Notes: a model not told the origin generated them from the letters alone. Counted from the stretch's first letter, positions 52,539 to 63,338 are shown. The stretch is 64,000 nucleotides of DNA from Cupriavidus numazuensis (GCF_905397435.1 NZ_CAJPVI010000015.1:62001-126000); one strand, 5' to 3'. A program made the numbers and translations.

Positions 52539-53342
52539 TCAGTCCAGTTCCAGGCCGCCGTGCGCCAGCACCTGCCGGAATACTTCCAGCCGCGCGTCGC
52601 CGGTCTCGGCCAGCTTCCGGCACACGTGCATATGCTGGTCCATGTCGCTGTGTCCGCGCAGCACCTCCTCGAATTCCTGCTCGGAGATTTCGAGGTGGAC
52701 ACCCGTCAGGATCGCGCGGCCCCGGCCGACCCGCGAACTGACGATGGCCGGCGGTGTGTCTTCGATATCCGAATAGACGGCCAGTACTTCCGTATCGGCA
52801 CCGGGCGTCTCGCCGAGATCGAAGCGGCAGCCGCCGTGGTAATGCGTGTAGGCCGACATCGGCGCGCCCGGCAGCTGGCCGGTGGTCCGGAGTTCGACCG
52901 CGGCGGCCGTGCGCGGCGTCCCGTCATAGAGCCGGCCGCCGGTCAGTTCGGGCAGCGAGCCTACGGCGACCGCGTCGACAAAGCTCAGTTCACGCGGACC
53001 GCAGATCGCGCCGCGGGTGCCGGCGTGGAACGCCAGCTCCCGGCATGCGTAGTAGGCGCCCGCGCAGATCCCCAGGTAGACGCCGCCTTCCTCGACAAAG
53101 CGCCGGATGCGCGCGTTGGGCGCGCCATTGAGTTTCGCGCAGTACGGCAGGTCGGCCCCGCCGGGCATGACGAACATGACTGCGTCGTCGAACAGCGTCG
53201 GGTCATGCCGGATATCCGATGCCATGACCGCACGCATCTCGTACGTGCCGGACTGCAGTTGCTGGCCGATGGTGCGCATCAGGCATGCGGTCCAGTCGGA
53301 CGCGCCGGCATCGATGTAGGTCAGGATGTGGGGCTTTGACAT
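52539..53342 (-). CDS. BPL_N domain (biotin-protein-ligase N-terminal, glutamine-amidotransferase-like) protein
   Basis: The 267-residue protein has the class I amidotransferase-like fold: HILTYIDAGASDWTACLM, VMFVMPGGADLPYCAKLNG, and GGVYLGICAGAYYACRE with the nucleophile-position Cys. Then come YTHYHGGCRFD and SSRVGRGRAILTGVHLE. BPL_N proteins resemble the N-terminal part of eukaryotic biotin ligase, and their reaction is unknown. ATG at 53342 is used; a TTG at 53348 is possible. It is on the same strand as the Lrp-type gene, 69 nt downstream of it. Confidence 0.8.
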   Translation of the reverse strand: MSKPHILTYIDAGASDWTACLMRTIGQQLQSGTYEMRAVMASDIRHDPTLFDDAVMFVMPGGADLPYCAKLNGAPNARIRRFVEEGGVYLGICAGAYYACRELAFHAGTRGAICGPRELSFVDAVAVGSLPELTGGRLYDGTPRTAAAVELRTTGQLPGAPMSAYTHYHGGCRFDLGETPGADTEVLAVYSDIEDTPPAIVSSRVGRGRAILTGVHLEISEQEFEEVLRGHSDMDQHMHVCRKLAETGDARLEVFRQVLAHGGLELD

Positions 53343-53411
53343 CTTCAATGGCGGCCGCCGGGGCCGCGTGGGGGCTTTGCTTCCGAGTGTATTCCAGTAC
53401 CGGCGATTGCC

Positions 53412-53885
53412 TTACATATCGAGCGGCACGGCGCTGGTGCACTTGATCTCGTCCAGGCACACGCTCGACTTCACGCCGCTCACGCCTGGAATGCGCATCA
53501 GCGTGTCGAGCAGGAAATCCGACAGCGACTTCAGGTCCTTGGCCACGACCTTGAGCACATAGTCGATATCGCCGGTCACCGAGAAGCACTCCTGGATCTG
53601 TGCGAGTTCCGCCACCAGGCTCTTGAAGTTCGACAGGTCACGGATATGGCCGCGCTCCATGGTCACGTGGATGAACGCCACGACGCCAAGGCCGAGCGCA
53701 GCGGCATCCAGCCGCGCCTCGTAGCGCTTGATGATGCCGTTCTCCTCCAGGCGGCGGTGACGCCGCAAAGTCTGTGCCGGTGACAGCGCAATCGCCTCGG
53801 CCAGTTCCAGGTTGGAAGCCCTGCCTTGCTCCTGCAAAACGCCCAGCAGGCGGCGATCTGTACGGTCCAGCTCGATGGCTTGCAC
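53412..53885 (-). CDS. Lrp/AsnC family transcriptional regulator
   Basis: The 157-residue protein has a helix-turn-helix in the first 55 residues (LELAEAIALSPAQTLRRHR) and an RAM ligand domain (ECFSVTGDIDYVLKVVAKDL). The C-terminus is slightly longer than usual. It is divergent from hpd. Lrp-type regulators commonly control aromatic amino-acid catabolism genes and themselves, so the hpd - permease - aminotransferase genes are the likely targets. Confidence 0.92.
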   Translation of the reverse strand: MQAIELDRTDRRLLGVLQEQGRASNLELAEAIALSPAQTLRRHRRLEENGIIKRYEARLDAAALGLGVVAFIHVTMERGHIRDLSNFKSLVAELAQIQECFSVTGDIDYVLKVVAKDLKSLSDFLLDTLMRIPGVSGVKSSVCLDEIKCTSAVPLDM

Positions 53886-54295
53886 TTTTGTTTCCCCTAT
53901 CCGCGATTTCGCACAATCAGATTTCGTAATTCAGGGTTTCCCTGCGTCATTAATGAAATCCAATTTTGTCGGCCAGAATATACACTGCATCCCAGATTGG
54001 CAATGCCGATGAGGAGCCGCAGAGACTTCCACGCACTGCCAAGGCGCGTCGCAGGTCAGGATCGCGGCGCAACGTTCGCAATATTATTTCCCGGCCACCC
54101 GGCCGGTACTGCAAGCGCCCCATGCCCTTCTGCCTGCCGTCCCCGCTGCCTGCCGTTCGCCAAAGCGACGTCCGCCGACATGACGCCCGGCCGCTGATTC
54201 CGGCGCTTGCCCGCCTTCCCTGATTCCACGCCGCCACGCGGCACTCCGCGCGGCGCGTGAGATCGAAATACTTACCTTCCCCTGTGAGACACACC
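53886..54295. promoter_or_regulatory. 410-nt divergent region between Lrp-type regulator and hpd
   Basis: AT-rich sequence near the Lrp start carries CAGGG-TTT-CCCTG at 53932-53944, flanked by TTTCGTAAT and ATTAATGAAA. This gives an extended imperfect dyad, a likely Lrp-type binding region. No gene is seen in the stretch. Confidence 0.5.
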
Positions 54296-55375
54296 ATGGC
54301 CGACCTCTTTGACAACCCGATGCAACTGATGGGCTTCGAATTCGTCGAATTCGCCTCGCCCACCCCCAATGTGCTCGAGCCGCTGTTCGAACGGATGGGC
54401 TTCACGCTGGTGGCCCGCCACCGTTCCAAGGACGTGCTGCTGTATCGCCAGGGCGAGGTCAACTTCATCGTCAACCGCGAGCCGCACAGCCACGCCGCCT
54501 ACTTCGCCGCCGAGCACGGCCCGAGCGCCTGCGGCATGGCGTTCCGCGTGAAGGATTCGCACAAGGCCTATGCCCGCGCGCTGGAACTGGGCGCGCAGCC
54601 GGTGGAAATCCCGACCGGCCCGATGGAACTGCGCTTGCCCGCGATCAAGGGCATCGGCGGCGCGCCGCTGTACCTGATCGACCGCTTCGAGGAAGGCAAG
54701 TCGATCTATGACATCGACTTCGAGTTCATCGAAGGCGTGGACCGCCACCCCGTGGGCCACGGCCTGAAGCTGGTCGACCACCTGACGCACAATGTCTACC
54801 GTGGCCGCATGGCCTACTGGGCCAACTTCTACGAGAAGCTGTTCAACTTCCGCGAAATCCGCTACTTCGACATCAAGGGCGAATACACCGGCCTGACCTC
54901 CAAGGCCATGACCGCGCCGGACGGCAAGATCCGCATTCCACTGAACGAAGAGTCGTCGAAGGGCGCTGGCCAGATCGAGGAATTCCTGATGGCCTTCAAC
55001 GGCGAGGGCATCCAGCACATCGCCTTCCTGACGGACAACCTGCTCGAAGTCATCGACAACCTGCAGCTCGCCGGCGTCGAACTGATGACCGCGCCGAACG
55101 ACTACTACTACCAGGCGCTGGAAAACCGCTTGCCGGGCCATGGCCAGCCGGTGGACCAGCTCAAGGCGCGCGGCATCCTGCTCGACGGCACCACCGAAGG
55201 CGGCAAGCCGCGCCTGCTGCTGCAGATCTTCTCGAAGACCGTGCTTGGCCCGGTGTTCTTCGAATACATCCAGCGCAGCGGCGACGACGGCTTCGGCGAA
55301 GGCAACTTCAAGGCGCTGTTCGAATCGCTGGAACGCGACCAGATCGCGCGCGGCACCCTCAAGGTCGAAGCCTGA
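54296..55375 (+). CDS. hpd: 4-hydroxyphenylpyruvate dioxygenase
   Basis: The 359-residue protein has the two vicinal-oxygen-chelate halves and the Fe(II) ligands His162 (LVDHLTHNV), His241 ([10 protein letters not shown]) and Glu323 (VFFEYIQR). The closing [16 protein letters not shown] is typical. It converts 4-hydroxyphenylpyruvate to homogentisate in tyrosine breakdown. The start ATG has no strong ribosome site but gives the standard N-terminus. The aromatic permease and aminotransferase downstream on the same strand supply its substrate. Confidence 0.96.
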   Translation: MADLFDNPMQLMGFEFVEFASPTPNVLEPLFERMGFTLVARHRSKDVLLYRQGEVNFIVNREPHSHAAYFAAEHGPSACGMAFRVKDSHKAYARALELGAQPVEIPTGPMELRLPAIKGIGGAPLYLIDRFEEGKSIYDIDFEFIEGVDRHPVGHGLKLVDHLTHNVYRGRMAYWANFYEKLFNFREIRYFDIKGEYTGLTSKAMTAPDGKIRIPLNEESSKGAGQIEEFLMAFNGEGIQHIAFLTDNLLEVIDNLQLAGVELMTAPNDYYYQALENRLPGHGQPVDQLKARGILLDGTTEGGKPRLLLQIFSKTVLGPVFFEYIQRSGDDGFGEGNFKALFESLERDQIARGTLKVEA

Positions 55376-55515
55376 TCAGGCTCTGACTGTCACTGTCGCC
55401 GGGCGCGGTACCCCGTTCCCGGCGGCCTTCAAGGCCCAGGCGTCCCACCCTCCTCACAGCAAGAGACGCCAGGCCCCGCATGCCATTCCATAAGAGTGGG
55501 TAGAGGAAACAATTC

Positions 55516-56901
55516 ATGGTTGAAAGCAACAATGACGGCACGCTAAAGCGTGGCCTCAAGAACCGGCACATCCAGCTGATCGCGCTCGGCGGCGCCATTG
55601 GCACCGGACTGTTCCTGGGCATCGCCCAGACCATCAAGATGGCCGGCCCCTCGGTCCTGCTTGGCTATGCCGTCGCTGGCATCGTGGCCTTCTTCATCAT
55701 GCGCCAGCTTGGCGAGATGGTGGTGGACGAACCCGTGGCGGGCTCCTTCAGCTACTTCGCCAACAAGTATTGCGGCCATTTCGCCGGCTTCATGTCGGGC
55801 TGGAACTACTGGGTGCTGTACATCCTGGTCAGCATGGCCGAGCTGTCGGCGGTCGGCATCTACGTGCAGTACTGGTGGCCCGGCATCCCGACCTGGATCT
55901 CGGCGCTGGCGTTCTTCCTGATCATCAACGCGATCAACCTGTCGAGCGTGAAGTCCTTCGGCGAGATGGAGTTCTGGTTCTCGATCGTCAAGGTCGCGGC
56001 CATCATCGGCATGATCGGCTTCGGCGGCTACCTGCTGGTGTCGGGCAATGCCGGTCCGCAGGCCAGCATCACGAACCTGTGGCAGCACGGCGGCTTCTTC
56101 CCGAACGGCCTGGGCGGACTCGTCATGGCAATGGCCGTGATCATGTTCTCGTTCGGCGGGCTGGAACTGGTCGGCATCACGGCGGCGGAAGCGGATCAGC
56201 CGGAAAAGAGCATCCCGAAGGCAACCAACCAGGTCATCTACCGAATCCTGATCTTCTACGTTGGCGCGCTGGCTGTGCTGCTGTCGCTGTACCCGTGGGA
56301 AAACGTCGTGACCGGCGGCAGCCCGTTCGTGCTGATCTTCCATGCGCTGAACAGCAACTGGGTCGCCAATGTGCTGAACGTCGTCGTGCTGACGGCCGCG
56401 CTGTCGGTCTACAACAGCGGTGTGTACTGCAACAGCCGCATGCTGTTCGGTCTGGCCCAGCAGGGCAATGCGCCGAAGTCGCTGGCCAAGGTCAGCAAGC
56501 GCGGCATTCCGCTGACGGCGCTGGGCGTGTCGGCCGCGGCCACCGGCCTGTGCGTGCTGATCAACTACTTCATGCCCGGCAAGGCGTTTGAACTGCTGAT
56601 GGGCCTGGTGGTCTCGGCCCTGATCATCAACTGGGCCATGATCAGCATCATCCACCTGAAGTTCCGCGCCGATAAGCGCAAGGCCCGCCAGGAAACGCGC
56701 TTCAAGAGCTTCGGCTACCCGCTCACGAACTACCTGTGCCTGGTGTTCCTGGCCGGCATCCTGTACGTGATGTACCTGACCGACGGCCTGCGCATCTCGG
56801 TGTACCTGATCCCGGTGTGGCTGGTCGTGCTGGGCATCGCCTACCGCCTGCGCCAGAAGAACGCGGCGCCGGCCCTGCAAGGCAGCGTCTCGGCCCAGTA
56901 A
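55516..56901 (+). CDS. Aromatic amino-acid permease (APC family, AroP/PheP-like)
   Basis: The 461-residue protein has 12 membrane segments and the amino-acid-transporter opening LKRGLKNRHIQLIALGGAIG followed by TGLFLG. Then come MVVDEPVAGSFSYFANKYCG and FSFGGLELVGITAAEADQPE. The match is to the AroP/PheP/ProY group. Its place between hpd and the aromatic aminotransferase argues for tyrosine or phenylalanine uptake. It is separated from hpd by 140 nt and followed by a 10-bp-stem hairpin. Confidence 0.9.
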   Translation: MVESNNDGTLKRGLKNRHIQLIALGGAIGTGLFLGIAQTIKMAGPSVLLGYAVAGIVAFFIMRQLGEMVVDEPVAGSFSYFANKYCGHFAGFMSGWNYWVLYILVSMAELSAVGIYVQYWWPGIPTWISALAFFLIINAINLSSVKSFGEMEFWFSIVKVAAIIGMIGFGGYLLVSGNAGPQASITNLWQHGGFFPNGLGGLVMAMAVIMFSFGGLELVGITAAEADQPEKSIPKATNQVIYRILIFYVGALAVLLSLYPWENVVTGGSPFVLIFHALNSNWVANVLNVVVLTAALSVYNSGVYCNSRMLFGLAQQGNAPKSLAKVSKRGIPLTALGVSAAATGLCVLINYFMPGKAFELLMGLVVSALIINWAMISIIHLKFRADKRKARQETRFKSFGYPLTNYLCLVFLAGILYVMYLTDGLRISVYLIPVWLVVLGIAYRLRQKNAAPALQGSVSAQ

Positions 56902-56908
56902 GCCCCCC

Positions 56909-56934
56909 CCGGCGGCGCGTCACAGCGCCGCCGG
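56909..56934. terminator. GC-rich hairpin after the permease gene
   Basis: CCGGCGGCGC, 6-nt loop, GCGCCGCCGG is a perfect 10-bp stem beginning 8 nt after the stop. No T-run follows. It may end or weaken the transcript before the aminotransferase gene. Confidence 0.5.
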
Positions 56935-57012
56935 TTACACTTCAGCCTGTGCGCCCGATGCAAGCCCTGCGGCGCACACTCCCAGCCCCGACTCCAGAAT
57001 CCTGAGAATCCC

Positions 57013-58212
57013 ATGTTTGCACATATCGAGGCCTTTCCCGGCGACCCGATCCTTTCGCTCAACGAGGACTTCCAGCAAGACCCGCGCACCGAAAAGGTCA
57101 ACCTGAGCATCGGCATCTACTTCGACGACGACGGCCGCCTGCCGGTCATGGAAGCCGTCGAAAAGGCCGAGGCCGCATTGCTGGCCGACATGGGCCCGCG
57201 CCCCTACCTGCCGATGTCGGGCCTGCTGGCCTACCGCAACGCCGTGCAGGCGCTGGTGTTCGGCGAAGACAGCGCGGCCCGCGCGACCGGCCGCGTCGCC
57301 ACGCTGCAGACGCTGGGCGGCTCGGGCGCGCTGCGCGTCGGTGCCGATTTCCTGAAGCGCTACTTCCCGCAGTCGCAAGTGTGGATCAGCGACCCGAGCT
57401 GGGAAAACCACCGCGTGGTGTTCGAGCGCGCGGGCTTCACCGTCAACACGTATCCGTACTACGACGATGCCACCGGCGGCCTGAAGTTCGACGCCATGGT
57501 GGACGCGATCAGCAAGCTGCCCAAGCAGAGCATCGTCCTGCTGCACGCGTGCTGCCACAACCCCACCGGCGTGGACCTGAACCAGGACCAGTGGCGCCAG
57601 CTGATCGGCGTGCTGAAGGCCAAGGAACTGCTGCCGTTCGTCGACATGGCCTACCAGGGCTTTGGCGAGGGCCTGGACGAAGACGCCTTCGCGATCCGCG
57701 AACTGGACCGCCAGGGCGTGCCGTGCCTCGTCGCGAACTCGTTCTCGAAGAACTTCTCGCTGTATGGCGAGCGTTGCGGCGGCCTGAGCGTGGTGTGCAA
57801 CAGCGCGGCCGAAGCGGCCAACGTGCTGGGCCAGCTGACCGGTGCCGTGCGCGCCAACTACAGCAACCCGCCGACGCACGGCGCGCGCGTCGTGGCCAAG
57901 GTGCTGACCACGCCCGAGCTGCGCACGCTGTGGCAGCAGGAACTGGCCGCGATGTGCAACCGCATCGCGCGCATGCGCGAGACCATCCACCACAACCTGC
58001 GCGACCACGTCAGCGGTGAAGCGCTGTCGCGCTACCTGACCCAGCGCGGCATGTTCACGTACACCGGCCTGACCGCCGACCAGGCCGACCGCCTGCGCGA
58101 AGACCACGGCGTGTACCTGCTGCGTTCGGGCCGCATGTGCGTGGCCGGTCTCAATGAACGCAATGTGACGGTGGTGGCCAAGGCCATCGCCGCAGTGCTC
58201 GGCGGCAAGTAA
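57013..58212 (+). CDS. tyrB: Aromatic amino-acid aminotransferase (TyrB-like)
   Basis: The 399-residue class I aminotransferase has the PLP lysine Lys246 (NSFSKNFSLYGERCG) and family segments VNLSIGIYFDDDGRLPVM, LHACCHNPTGVDLN and LLRSGRMCVAGLNERN. It moves the amino group from tyrosine or phenylalanine to 2-oxoglutarate and makes 4-hydroxyphenylpyruvate, the Hpd substrate. Aspartate activity is also possible. It is followed by a terminator-like hairpin. Confidence 0.93.
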   Translation: MFAHIEAFPGDPILSLNEDFQQDPRTEKVNLSIGIYFDDDGRLPVMEAVEKAEAALLADMGPRPYLPMSGLLAYRNAVQALVFGEDSAARATGRVATLQTLGGSGALRVGADFLKRYFPQSQVWISDPSWENHRVVFERAGFTVNTYPYYDDATGGLKFDAMVDAISKLPKQSIVLLHACCHNPTGVDLNQDQWRQLIGVLKAKELLPFVDMAYQGFGEGLDEDAFAIRELDRQGVPCLVANSFSKNFSLYGERCGGLSVVCNSAAEAANVLGQLTGAVRANYSNPPTHGARVVAKVLTTPELRTLWQQELAAMCNRIARMRETIHHNLRDHVSGEALSRYLTQRGMFTYTGLTADQADRLREDHGVYLLRSGRMCVAGLNERNVTVVAKAIAAVLGGK

Positions 58213-58226
58213 GCCAGGCGCCACAA

Positions 58227-58254
58227 CGCAGTCCGGGCACTGCCCTGGACTGCG
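58227..58254. terminator. Hairpin after the aminotransferase gene
   Basis: CGCAGTCC-GGGC, 3-nt loop, GCCC-T-GGACTGCG forms 12 pairs with one bulged T. It is followed by CTTTCCC, 14 nt after the stop. It probably ends the tyrosine operon. Confidence 0.6.
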
Positions 58255-58443
58255 CTTTCCCACGCCCCTCCTTTCCCCTCCCCTGCGCAGTTCCGCGCAT
58301 TCCCTTCGCCTCCGCTTCTGCACACGTCGCCCGTTCGTAGTACAAACGCAGGGTCGGCGGGCAGTGGCACGTCGCGTGCCGGCTACGCCATTCCGTGAAG
58401 TTCCTGCCCCTGATGCGGGCAAACCATCCTGAAGGGTATCGCC

Positions 58444-59238
58444 ATGAACATTGATCTGTCGGGCAAAACCGCCCTGGTTTCGGGCTCCACTGCAGGTATC
58501 GGCTTCGCCACGGCGCGCGGCCTCGCGCAGGCCGGCGCGCGTGTCGTCCTCAACGGCCGCAAGGCGGATGCGCTGGCGAAGGCAGCGGACACGCTGCGCG
58601 CAGAGGCGCTGGACGCGGACCTGATCCCCTTCGCGGGCGATCTGGCCACACAGCAAGGCGTGGAGGCGCTGCTCGCGCAGGTACCGGCAGTCGATATCCT
58701 GGTCAACAACCTCGGCATCTTCAATCCGCAGGACTTCTTCGAAACGCCCGACAGCGAATGGACGCGGTTCTTCGAGACCAATGTGATGTCCGGTGTGCGT
58801 TTGTCGCGCGCCTATGCGCCCGGCATGGTGCAGCGCAAGTGGGGACGCATCGTGTTTATCTCGTCCGAGTCGGGGGTCAATATCCCGGTCGAGATGATCC
58901 ACTATGGCTTCTCGAAGACCGCTCAACTCGCCGTGTCGCGCGGCCTGGCAAAACGGCTGGCCGGCACGGGCGTGACGGTGAACGCCGTCCTCCCCGGGCC
59001 GACGCTGTCCGAAGGCGTCGAGGAAATGCTTGCCGAAGAAGTCAGGCGCACCGGCAAGCCCGTGGAGGAAGTGGCCGCCGATTTCGTCAAGACGCATCGC
59101 AGCACCTCCATCATCCAGCGTGCGGCGACTGTCGATGAGGTGGCCAATATGGTCGTCTACGTCTGCTCGAAGCAGGCTTCCGCGACCACGGGTGCCGCGC
59201 TGCTTGTCGATGGCGGCGTGGTCGACACCATCGTGTGA
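58444..59238 (+). CDS. SDR family NAD(P)-dependent oxidoreductase
   Basis: The 264-residue protein has the SDR nucleotide motif (TALVSGSTAGIGFATARGLA), NNLG, ISSESG with the catalytic Ser, and the YxxxK pair as HYGFSK. The cofactor loop has NGRKAD, which suggests NADP(H). The substrate is not visible. It stands alone, 231 nt after the aminotransferase and 163 nt before the aldehyde oxidase operon, so it may be independent. Confidence 0.9.
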   Translation: MNIDLSGKTALVSGSTAGIGFATARGLAQAGARVVLNGRKADALAKAADTLRAEALDADLIPFAGDLATQQGVEALLAQVPAVDILVNNLGIFNPQDFFETPDSEWTRFFETNVMSGVRLSRAYAPGMVQRKWGRIVFISSESGVNIPVEMIHYGFSKTAQLAVSRGLAKRLAGTGVTVNAVLPGPTLSEGVEEMLAEEVRRTGKPVEEVAADFVKTHRSTSIIQRAATVDEVANMVVYVCSKQASATTGAALLVDGGVVDTIV

Positions 59239-59401
59239 ACGAAGCTGCCGTAATTTCTACACGTGTGCTGAAAATTTGAAGCACTTAACGTAGCATGCGC
59301 GTGGCCTGGGGGCTCCCGGGCCACCGGCACCGATCTTGCTGGCTCTGGCGCAACAGCGCAGGCGCAAGCCGTCGTGGCAGCGCGCCGCGAAAGGACCGCG
59401 C

Positions 59402-60076
59402 ATGCCCCACAGCCATCCAGACGGCCCGGACCGCCCGACCCGGCGCCGCTTCCTCCAATCCGCCGCGCTGACAGCGTCGGCGGCGGCGCTGCCGACCGCC
59501 TATGCAGCCGGGCAGCCCGCGTCGCCGGCGCCGACCCAGGCGCCGCCGTCCGTGCCCGCCCGGCCAGTACGGTTGCATATCAATGGCAAGGAATACGCAC
59601 TGTCGCTGGAACCGCGCGTCACGCTGCTCGACGCGCTGCGCGAGGTGATCGGGCTCACCGGCGCCAAGAAGGGTTGTGACCGCGGCCAGTGCGGCGCTTG
59701 CACAGTGCTCAGCGACGGGCGGCGCATCAACGCCTGCCTGACGCTTGCGGTCATGCAGGAAGGCCGCCGCATCACCACGATCGAAGGCCTGGCCGATGGC
59801 GAGACCCTGCATCCGATGCAGGCCGCCTTTGTCGCGCGCGATGCGCTGCAGTGCGGATTCTGCACGCCGGGCCAGATCTGCTCGGCGGTGGGCATGCTCG
59901 CGGAAGCGCGGGCCGGCGCGGCCAGCACCGTGCAGCCGCCGCCCGCCGCATTGCCCCAGTCGCTCAGCGACGCGGAGATCCGCGAGCGCATGAGCGGCAA
60001 TATCTGCCGCTGCGGCGCCTACCAGAACATCGTGGCCGCCGTGCGCGATGCCACTGGCGCCACGCGCCGCTCATGA
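59402..60076 (+). CDS. paoA: Aldehyde oxidase/dehydrogenase, [2Fe-2S] subunit with Tat signal (PaoA-like)
   Basis: The 224-residue protein starts at MPHSHPDGPD and has a twin-arginine signal (TRRRFLQSAAL). One [2Fe-2S] cluster uses CDRGQCGAC (Cys92, 97, 100) plus Cys112. The second uses CGFCTPGQIC (Cys151, 154) and ICRCG near 200. It passes electrons from the molybdenum site. Its Tat signal probably carries the assembled partner subunits, which lack signals, into the periplasm. The FAD subunit gene follows 9 nt later. Confidence 0.92.
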   Translation: MPHSHPDGPDRPTRRRFLQSAALTASAAALPTAYAAGQPASPAPTQAPPSVPARPVRLHINGKEYALSLEPRVTLLDALREVIGLTGAKKGCDRGQCGACTVLSDGRRINACLTLAVMQEGRRITTIEGLADGETLHPMQAAFVARDALQCGFCTPGQICSAVGMLAEARAGAASTVQPPPAALPQSLSDAEIRERMSGNICRCGAYQNIVAAVRDATGATRRS

Positions 60077-60085
60077 GGCGCAACC

Positions 60086-61075
60086 ATGACCCCGTTCACC
60101 TACCACCGCGCGACTACCGTGGATGAAGCGCTGCAGCTGGGCCGCCAGCCCGGCACGCGCTACATCGGCGGCGGCACCAACCTGCTCGACCTCGCCAAGG
60201 CGGGCGTAGAGCAGCCCATCCATCTCGTCGATGTCGGATGGCTGCCGCTCGGCACGATCGAATCGCTTCCCGACGGCGGTGCGCGCATCGGCGCCACGGC
60301 GAGCAATGCCGACACTGCCAACCACGCGCTGATCCGCGAGCGCTACCCGCTGTTGTCGCAGGCGCTGCTTGCCGGTGCTTCCGGCCAGCTGCGCAATATG
60401 GCCACCGTGGGCGGCAACCTGATGCAGCGCACGCGCTGCCACTATTTCTACGACACCGGCTTCAGCGCGTGCAACAAGCGTGCGCCGGGGTCCGGGTGCG
60501 GGGCGCTGCAGGGCGTGCATCGCATGCATGCCATCCTTGGCGCTAGCGAGCATTGCATCGCCGTCAACCCGTCCGACATGAGCGTGGCACTGGCCGCGCT
60601 GGAAGCCGTGGTCGTGGTGCGCGGCGATGGCGGCGAACGCCGCATCGCGATCGCCGACTTCCACCGCTTGCCGGGCAACACGCCGCAGTTCGACACGGTG
60701 CTGCGGCCCGGCGAAATGATTGTCGCGGTAGACCTGCCGCCGTCGCGGCTGGCCGGGCATTGCCATTACCTCAAGGTCCGTGACCGCGCGAGCTATGCGT
60801 TCGCACTGGTGTCCGTGGCGGCGGCCCTGGAACTCGATGGCAGGAACGTACGCAGCGCAAGACTGGCGCTGGGCGGTGTCGCGCACAAACCATGGCGCGT
60901 GCCGGCGGCCGAGCAGGTCCTGGTGGGACGCCCGCTCAGCACCCCTGCCGCCAGCGAAGCGGCACGCCTGCTGCTGGACGGCGCGCGGCCGCTTCCCAAT
61001 AACGCCTACAAGCTCGCCCTGGCGCAACACGCCGTAGTGCGCGCGCTGGGCATCGCAGCAGGAGGCATGGCATGA
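60086..61075 (+). CDS. paoB: Aldehyde oxidase FAD-binding subunit (PaoB-like)
   Basis: The 329-residue protein has the FAD-binding motif around [19 protein letters not shown] and [20 protein letters not shown] Cys-rich part [21 protein letters not shown] may bind the extra [4Fe-4S] cluster known in PaoB. It moves electrons from the iron-sulfur subunit to the external acceptor. It overlaps the molybdenum-subunit gene (ATGA, 4 nt). Confidence 0.92.
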   Translation: MTPFTYHRATTVDEALQLGRQPGTRYIGGGTNLLDLAKAGVEQPIHLVDVGWLPLGTIESLPDGGARIGATASNADTANHALIRERYPLLSQALLAGASGQLRNMATVGGNLMQRTRCHYFYDTGFSACNKRAPGSGCGALQGVHRMHAILGASEHCIAVNPSDMSVALAALEAVVVVRGDGGERRIAIADFHRLPGNTPQFDTVLRPGEMIVAVDLPPSRLAGHCHYLKVRDRASYAFALVSVAAALELDGRNVRSARLALGGVAHKPWRVPAAEQVLVGRPLSTPAASEAARLLLDGARPLPNNAYKLALAQHAVVRALGIAAGGMA

Positions 61076-63285
61076 ACGTGATCGGCGCCCCGCTAGACCG
61101 CACCGACGGTGCCCTCAAGGTCACCGGCCGCGCACGCTATGCCGCGGACAATCCGCTGCCAGGACTGCTGCACGCGGTACTGGTGACGAGCACCGTTGCC
61201 AGCGGTGACATCGCGTCCATGGATATCGCCGTTGCCGAGCGCATGCCCGGTGTACGCAAGGTAATGACGCCGTTCAACGCGCCGCGGCTGCCACAGGCCG
61301 GCAAGGCCGCGGCGGGCACGCCACCGGCCGGGCGCGTACTGAACCTGCTGCAGGACACTGAAGTGCACTACAACAACCAGCCGTTGGCCGTTGTCGTTGC
61401 CGACACGCTGGAGCAGGCGCGCGACGCCGCCGCGCATATCGTCATCCGCTACAGGACGAAGACGCCGGTGCTCGACTTCGCCGCGGCCCGCGCGAGCGCG
61501 TACAAGCCCAAGGAAGCCAAGGACGAGCCGGCCGACAGCTCGCGCGGCGACATGTCGTCCACCGACGGCGCGGCAGCGCGCATCGACACCACCTACTCCA
61601 CGCCGCTTGAAACCCACAACCCCATGGAGCCGCACGCCACGGTGGCGGCCTGGCAGGGCGACATGCTCACGCTGTACGATGCCACGCAGTACGTGAGCGG
61701 CGTGCGCAAGACCGTCGCGCAAACCCTGGGCCTGCAGCCGTCGCAAGTGCGCGTGGTCTGCCCGTTCGTGGGCGGCGGCTTCGGTTGCAAGGGATCGACG
61801 TGGTCGCACGTGGTGCTCGCCGCCATGGCCGCGCGCGAAGCCGGGCATCCGGTCAAGCTGGTGCTGGAGCGCCCGCAGATGTTCGGTCCCGTGGGCGGAC
61901 GGCCCCGCACCGAGCAGCACGTCGTGCTGGCCGCGCGCGCCGACGGCACGCTCACCAGCATGCGCCACGAGGTGACGGCCTGCACCTCGTTCATGGAAGA
62001 CTGGCTCGAACCGTGTGCGCTGCTCACGCGCATGCTGTATGCCGTACCGAACCAGCAGACCAGCCACCGCCTGCTCAAGCTGAACATCGGTACGCCGACC
62101 TTCATGCGCGCGCCAGGCGAGGCATCGGGCAGCTTTGCGCTCGAATGCGCGCTCGATGAACTGGCGTACAAGCTTGGCATGGACCCCGTTGCGCTGCGGC
62201 TGCGCAACTATGCCGACACGGATCCCGGCAAGGGATTGCCGTTCTCGAGCAAGTCGTTGCGCGAGTGTTATCGCGACGCTGCAGCGCGCTTTGGCTGGGC
62301 GCAGCGCAATCCGGCACCGCGCTCCATGCGGACCAGCGACGGGCGGCTCGTCGGCATGGGCATGGCTACCACGACCTACCCGGCCAATCGCTCGGCCGCC
62401 AGCGCACTGGCGCGCATCCTGCCTGACGGCACGGCGCTGGTGCAATCGGGTTCGCAAGACCTCGGAACCGGTACGTTCACCGTCATGACGCAGGTCGCTG
62501 CCGATGCCCTGGGCCTGCCGCCAGACAAGGTCCGATTCGAACTTGGCGACACGAACTTCCCCGAAGCCCCGGTATCGGGTGGATCGCAATCGGTCACCAG
62601 CGTCGCCCCCGCGGTGCAGGCCGCTTCCATGGCGGCGCGGCTGGCACTGGTAAAGCTGGCCGTTACGGATGCGGCCTCACCGTTGTCCGGTGCGCCGCCC
62701 GAAGATGTCGATGTCGTCGATGGCTGGCTGCAGCGGCGGTCCGACCCATCGCGCCGCGAACCCGTGGCGGCGCCCATTGCCCGGCGCGGCGGCCAGCCTG
62801 TCGAAGCGCGCATGAGCGCGCGGCCTGGCGACGAGCGCAAGAAATTCTCGATGCACAGCTTTGGCGCCGTATTCGCGGAAGTCCATGTCGATCCGGACCT
62901 CGGCGAGATCCGCATGCAGCGCATCGTGGCCAGCTACGGCGTGGGGCGGCTGCTGAACCGCAAGACGGCCCACAGCCAGCTCATGGGAGGGATCGTGTGG
63001 GGCCTGAGCATGGCGCTGCACGAGCAGGCCGAACTGGATCTGGTCAGCGGCCGTATCGCCAATGGCAACCTGGCCGAATATCATGTGCCGGTCAATGCCG
63101 ACGTCGGCGCTATCGACATTGTGGTGCTGGACGAGGATGATCCGCATATCAACGCGCTTGGGACCAAGGGCATCGGCGAGATCGGCATTGTCGGCGTGGC
63201 CGCGGCGCTGGCCAACGCGGTGTATCACGCGACGGGAAAGCGCATCCGCGATTTGCCCCTGACGGTTGACAAGCTGCTCGCCTGA
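61072..63285 (+). CDS. paoC: Aldehyde oxidase molybdenum-cofactor subunit (PaoC-like)
   Basis: The 737-residue protein starts in the ATGA overlap. It has the xanthine-oxidase-family segments [74 protein letters not shown] and [12 protein letters not shown], whose Glu is the likely catalytic residue. It oxidises aldehydes to acids and lacks a signal, as expected when the Tat signal of PaoA exports it. No chaperone (PaoD/XdhC) gene is in the window. Confidence 0.93.
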   Translation: MNVIGAPLDRTDGALKVTGRARYAADNPLPGLLHAVLVTSTVASGDIASMDIAVAERMPGVRKVMTPFNAPRLPQAGKAAAGTPPAGRVLNLLQDTEVHYNNQPLAVVVADTLEQARDAAAHIVIRYRTKTPVLDFAAARASAYKPKEAKDEPADSSRGDMSSTDGAAARIDTTYSTPLETHNPMEPHATVAAWQGDMLTLYDATQYVSGVRKTVAQTLGLQPSQVRVVCPFVGGGFGCKGSTWSHVVLAAMAAREAGHPVKLVLERPQMFGPVGGRPRTEQHVVLAARADGTLTSMRHEVTACTSFMEDWLEPCALLTRMLYAVPNQQTSHRLLKLNIGTPTFMRAPGEASGSFALECALDELAYKLGMDPVALRLRNYADTDPGKGLPFSSKSLRECYRDAAARFGWAQRNPAPRSMRTSDGRLVGMGMATTTYPANRSAASALARILPDGTALVQSGSQDLGTGTFTVMTQVAADALGLPPDKVRFELGDTNFPEAPVSGGSQSVTSVAPAVQAASMAARLALVKLAVTDAASPLSGAPPEDVDVVDGWLQRRSDPSRREPVAAPIARRGGQPVEARMSARPGDERKKFSMHSFGAVFAEVHVDPDLGEIRMQRIVASYGVGRLLNRKTAHSQLMGGIVWGLSMALHEQAELDLVSGRIANGNLAEYHVPVNADVGAIDIVVLDEDDPHINALGTKGIGEIGIVGVAAALANAVYHATGKRIRDLPLTVDKLLA

Positions 63286-63338
63286 AGCGCAGTAGCCCGC
63301 AGTCGTCGAGACGAACAACGAAGAAACGGGAGAACCCA

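Noticed and set aside
56935-59097. 720-codon minus-strand frame opposite the aminotransferase and SDR genes
   Set aside because: It crosses two real genes and a terminator-like hairpin, and its composition is that of a shadow.
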